Assembly (NCBI GenBank): GCA_018695965.1
Contig: JABHQB010000071.1
Location: 1 to 8,937 of the forward strand
Source of the DNA: Flavobacteriales bacterium
GTDB taxonomy: Bacteria; Bacteroidota; Bacteroidia; Flavobacteriales; BACL11
Reading direction: 5' to 3'
DNA length: 8,937 nt
Program-made: the position numbers and the translations under genes
Notes under the pieces: generated by a model
Seen by the model: the letters and a program-made list of their open reading frames with translations, nothing else
Database searches by the model: none
What the model was told of the DNA's origin: nothing
Shown here: positions 7,393-8,937 of the stretch, in pieces
How the letters are laid out: each line of letters begins with the position of its first letter
Numbering within the stretch: the stretch's first letter is position 1

Positions 7393-8313
7393 TTGCAAGA
7401 TTTAAAAAACATATCGTCATTAGAATCTCTAGAATTCTTGGCTAGGAATTTGGTTGAGGGATTCATTACAGGTAAACATAAAAGTCCGTATCATGGTTTC
7501 TCAGTAGAATTTGCTGAACACAGACTATACAACAAAGGTGAGTCTACAAAACATGTAGATTGGAAACTTTATGGGAGAACGGATAAGCTTTTTGTAAAAA
7601 AGTATGAAGAAGAGACTAATTTGAGGTGTCAGATTATTATAGATACTTCTTCTTCTATGTACTATCCTAAAATTGATGAACCTTCAATTGATAATCCGAA
7701 TAAGATGTTTTATAGTGTTATTGCTTCTGCTGCACTCATGAATTTATTTAAAAAACAAAGAGATGCTGTAGGTTTATCGTTGTACTCAGATAAAGTAGAA
7801 TTTCATTCGGAAAGTAAAACTACGAATAAACACCATATTGCATTACAGAGTGAATTGATAGATGTAGTAAATACCCCTTCAGAATTTAAAACAACTTCTT
7901 CAGTTGAGGCTATCCATCAAATTGCAAGTAAACTACATAAAAGATCGTTGGTTTTGTTTTTTACAGATATGTTGGAAGGGGTTGAAGATTTGTCAGAAAT
8001 ATTTTCTGCTATTCAGCATTTAAAATTCAATAAACATGAAGTAATATTATTTCATCTGTCAGAAAATAAAACCGAATTTGAATTAGATTTTAAAAATTCT
8101 CCATACAAATTTATTGATATAGAAACAAAAGAGGAAATCAAATTGAATCCAGAAGAGTTAAAAGAGGAGTATAAAAAGAGGTCTGATTTGTTTTTGAAAG
8201 AATTAAAATTAAGATGTTTGCAGCATAAAATTGACCTAGTAGACTTAGATATAAATAAGGGGGTGGAACACATCCTGATTTCTTATTTACTTAAAAGACA
8301 AAAAATGTTTTGA
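7393..8313 (+). CDS. DUF58 domain protein with VWA-like fold
   Basis: A 306-residue soluble protein without membrane segments. HRLYNKGESTKHVDWKLYGRTDKLFVKKYEEE (residues 43-74, with the invariant D56-W57 and R62-T63-D64) is the DUF58 signature. After it come a VWA-type MIDAS motif D84-T-S86-S-S88 and a second acidic strand end FFTDM (D192). DUF58 proteins usually accompany a MoxR AAA+ ATPase and VWA membrane proteins (Bat-type operons) and may act in complex assembly or stress tolerance; the molecular role is not established. Here the neighbour is trxA rather than moxR. No ATG lies near the N-terminus. The call uses TTG at 7393, 8 bp after the trxA stop. An ATA at 7384, overlapping that stop, is the only other codon in place. 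The first ATG codon in frame is M89, inside the MIDAS motif, far too late. The end is certain; the start is less so. Confidence 0.88.
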   Translation: MQDLKNISSLESLEFLARNLVEGFITGKHKSPYHGFSVEFAEHRLYNKGESTKHVDWKLYGRTDKLFVKKYEEETNLRCQIIIDTSSSMYYPKIDEPSIDNPNKMFYSVIASAALMNLFKKQRDAVGLSLYSDKVEFHSESKTTNKHHIALQSELIDVVNTPSEFKTTSSVEAIHQIASKLHKRSLVLFFTDMLEGVEDLSEIFSAIQHLKFNKHEVILFHLSENKTEFELDFKNSPYKFIDIETKEEIKLNPEELKEEYKKRSDLFLKELKLRCLQHKIDLVDLDINKGVEHILISYLLKRQKMF

Positions 8314-8338
8314 GGTTTGTAAAAACAATTTATATTTG
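8310..8338 (+). promoter_or_regulatory. tRNA-Asp promoter
   Basis: TATATTTG at 8331-8338 is a perfect TAnnTTTG -7 element, and TTG at 8310-8312 lies 18 bp upstream as the -33 element. Transcription would begin near 8345, about 14 bases before the mature tRNA. The TTG is formed by the last Phe codon and the stop codon of the DUF58 gene, so promoter and coding region overlap. Confidence 0.75.
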
Positions 8339-8358
8339 CAACACTTTTTAGGAAGTAC

Positions 8359-8432
8359 GGTCTGGTAGTTCAGCTGGTTAGAATACATGCCTGTCACGCA
8401 TGGGGTCGCGGGTTCGAGTCCCGTCCAGACCG
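8359..8432 (+). tRNA. tRNA-Asp (anticodon GTC)
   Basis: A complete 74-base cloverleaf. The acceptor stem GGTCTGG (8359-8365) pairs with CCAGACC (8425-8431). The D arm is GTTC/GAAT with a nine-base loop. The anticodon stem CATGC/GCATG encloses CTGTCAC, with anticodon GTC at 8393-8395. The variable loop is GGGTC, and the T arm is GCGGG/CCCGT around TTCGAGT. The discriminator base is G (8432), as expected for tRNA-Asp. The 3' CCA is not encoded and would be added by the CCA enzyme. The gene has its own promoter and terminator, and a site-specific recombinase gene begins 263 bp downstream, which makes its 3' end a plausible integration target. Confidence 0.97.
8408..8432. other. Candidate integration (att) site at the tRNA 3' end
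   Basis: Tyrosine recombinases of genomic islands often insert at the 3' end of tRNA genes and regenerate the gene. The T-arm/acceptor half of this tRNA-Asp is the nearest such target to the recombinase gene that starts at 8696 and reads away from it. This is inferred from position only: no second copy of this segment is present in the window, as expected if the other end of the element lies off the right edge. Confidence 0.3.
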
Positions 8433-8458
8433 CTCAGTAAATATCAAATTTTAGCAAT

Positions 8459-8491
8459 AACCCTGTAAACCAAGTGTTTATAGGGTTTTTT
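8459..8491 (+). terminator. Rho-independent terminator after tRNA-Asp
   Basis: A 12-bp stem with a single G-T wobble: 8459-8470 (AACCCTGTAAAC) pairs with 8476-8487 (GTTTATAGGGTT) around the 5-base loop CAAGT, followed directly by further T residues to 8491. This is the strongest hairpin in the window and lies 26 bases after the mature tRNA end. Confidence 0.9.
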
Positions 8492-8531
8492 GTTACCTAA
8501 AACTCCCAATAAATACCATAAAATCATATAT

Positions 8532-8558
8532 AAAAGGTGCCCAAATAGGTGCACTTTT
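8532..8558. repeat. Hairpin with AGGTGC direct repeats in the integrase leader
   Basis: AAAAG-G-TGC (8532-8540) can pair with GCACTTTT (8551-8558) as an 8-bp stem with one bulged G and a 10-base loop. The same segment holds AGGTGC twice in direct orientation, 12 bp apart (8535-8540 and 8547-8552), and the palindrome GTGCAC at 8549-8554. An outer 6-bp inverted pair ACCATA (8515-8520) / TATGGT (8564-8569) flanks it. It could be a weak bidirectional terminator, or recombinase arm-type or regulator binding sites; the sequence does not decide. The rest of the 8492-8695 leader shows only a short AATTG/CAATT inverted repeat (8655-8668) and a one-mismatch -7 element TAACTTTA at 8676-8683. Confidence 0.5.
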
Positions 8559-8695
8559 TAATGTATGGTTTTGGTGAGATGAATTGAGTGTAAAGTCCTG
8601 AAAATGTTGATAATAGATCAGTATTTTCCTTGCATGTTTTAGTAAGTTTTTGTAAATTGTAAGCAATTAATAGGTTAACTTTAAATACATTCAAA

Positions 8696-8937
8696 ATGAA
8701 AAACACTTTCTCAATTTTATTCTACTTAAGAAAAAGTAAAAATAAGACTAATGGAACTACTCCAATCTATGTGCGCGTTACAGTAAATGGTAAGCGTTCT
8801 GATTTCTCAGCAAAAAGGAGCATTGATCCTTTTAAATGGAATAAATCAAAAGCAAGAGCAAAAGGAACAAATGAAGTTACCAGAACCCTAAACACTTACT
8901 TAGATACGCTAAAACAAAAGCTATATGATGCTCATCA
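8696..8937 (+). CDS. Tyrosine recombinase (site-specific integrase) of Bacteroidota type, 5' part only
   Basis: Eighty complete codons from ATG at 8696 stay open to the window edge. The opening FSILFYLRKSK (residues 5-15), then GTTPIYVRVTVNGKR (20-34), the beta-strand continuing as FSAKRSIDPFKWN, and a helix with TRTLNTYLDTLKQKLYDAH form the Arm DNA-binding domain that starts many Bacteroidota phage/transposon integrases. The core-binding and catalytic domains (R-H-R-Y residues), usually bringing the protein to about 400 residues, lie outside the window, so catalytic integrity cannot be judged. Such enzymes insert and excise genomic islands, integrative conjugative elements and prophages. Its position just downstream of a tRNA gene, reading away from it, supports an island border here. 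The start is fixed by the domain beginning a few residues after the ATG. Confidence 0.88.
   Translation, partial: MKNTFSILFYLRKSKNKTNGTTPIYVRVTVNGKRSDFSAKRSIDPFKWNKSKARAKGTNEVTRTLNTYLDTLKQKLYDAH

Noticed and set aside
8052..8273. A 73-codon open frame on the minus strand inside the DUF58 gene
   Set aside because: It lies wholly opposite a well-supported coding region, is Ser/Asn/Phe-rich as expected of the reverse strand of AT-rich coding DNA, and shows no family motif.
8316..8319. TTTG as the tRNA promoter -33 element
   Set aside because: It is only 11 bp from the -7 element. The TTG at 8310-8312 has the right 18-bp spacing.
8524..8706. A 60-codon open frame on the minus strand across the integrase leader
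   Set aside because: It starts inside the integrase N-terminal codons, covers the hairpin, and has no recognisable domain. A divergent excisionase-like gene was considered, but nothing in the translation supports it.
8433..8937. Second att copy (direct repeat of the tRNA 3' end) within the window
   Set aside because: I found no repeat of the tRNA 3' half anywhere else in the window; the opposite end of a putative element would be outside.
1..8937. CRISPR array, riboswitch or known anti-phage defence genes
   Set aside because: No regularly spaced repeats, no recognisable aptamer in the short leaders, and every gene is accounted for by a known family. Defence or other cargo could exist only beyond the integrase at the right edge.

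Overview
The window looks like a chromosomal segment from a low-GC member of the Bacteroidota, most likely a flavobacterium or close relative. The evidence is the strongly AT-rich composition, the lack of clear Shine-Dalgarno sequences, promoter elements of the Bacteroidota type (TTG then TAnnTTTG) before trxA and the tRNA gene, a DNA polymerase III alpha subunit with an N-terminal proofreading exonuclease, and Bacteroidota-type versions of NamZ, DUF58 and the tyrosine recombinase.

Layout, left to right. The 5' part of a secreted NamZ-type peptidoglycan hydrolase (exo-beta-N-acetylmuramidase, DUF1343/GH171) runs leftward off the edge. Its start codon lies only 5 bp from that of a rightward FtsX/LolC-E-type ABC transporter permease. 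A stand-alone cystathionine beta-synthase/cysteine synthase-like PLP enzyme follows after 33 bp and ends in a clear intrinsic terminator. Next come a 1441-codon dnaE (exonuclease + PHP + polymerase + HhH + clamp-binding motif + OB fold), trxA with its own good promoter, and a DUF58 protein gene 8 bp after trxA that begins with a non-ATG codon. A tRNA-Asp(GTC) gene with a near-ideal promoter and a strong terminator closes the housekeeping part.

Right after the tRNA terminator, past a 204-bp leader containing a hairpin and short repeats, the first 80 codons of a phage/genomic-island-type tyrosine recombinase (Arm DNA-binding domain) run off the right edge. Together with the adjacent tRNA gene, this suggests that the window ends at the border of an integrated mobile element. 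Any accessory cargo, and so any truly novel system, would lie beyond the right edge; nothing in the window itself amounts to a new multi-gene system.

How the genes work together: most are core housekeeping functions (cell-wall turnover, envelope transport, sulfur amino-acid metabolism, replication with proofreading, thiol redox, a VWA-type protein, a tRNA). The trxA-DUF58 pair is the only arrangement that is clearly operon-like. The most unusual points inside the genes are the degraded PHP metal site of DnaE, the start of the DUF58 gene, and the nearly touching divergent start codons at the left end.
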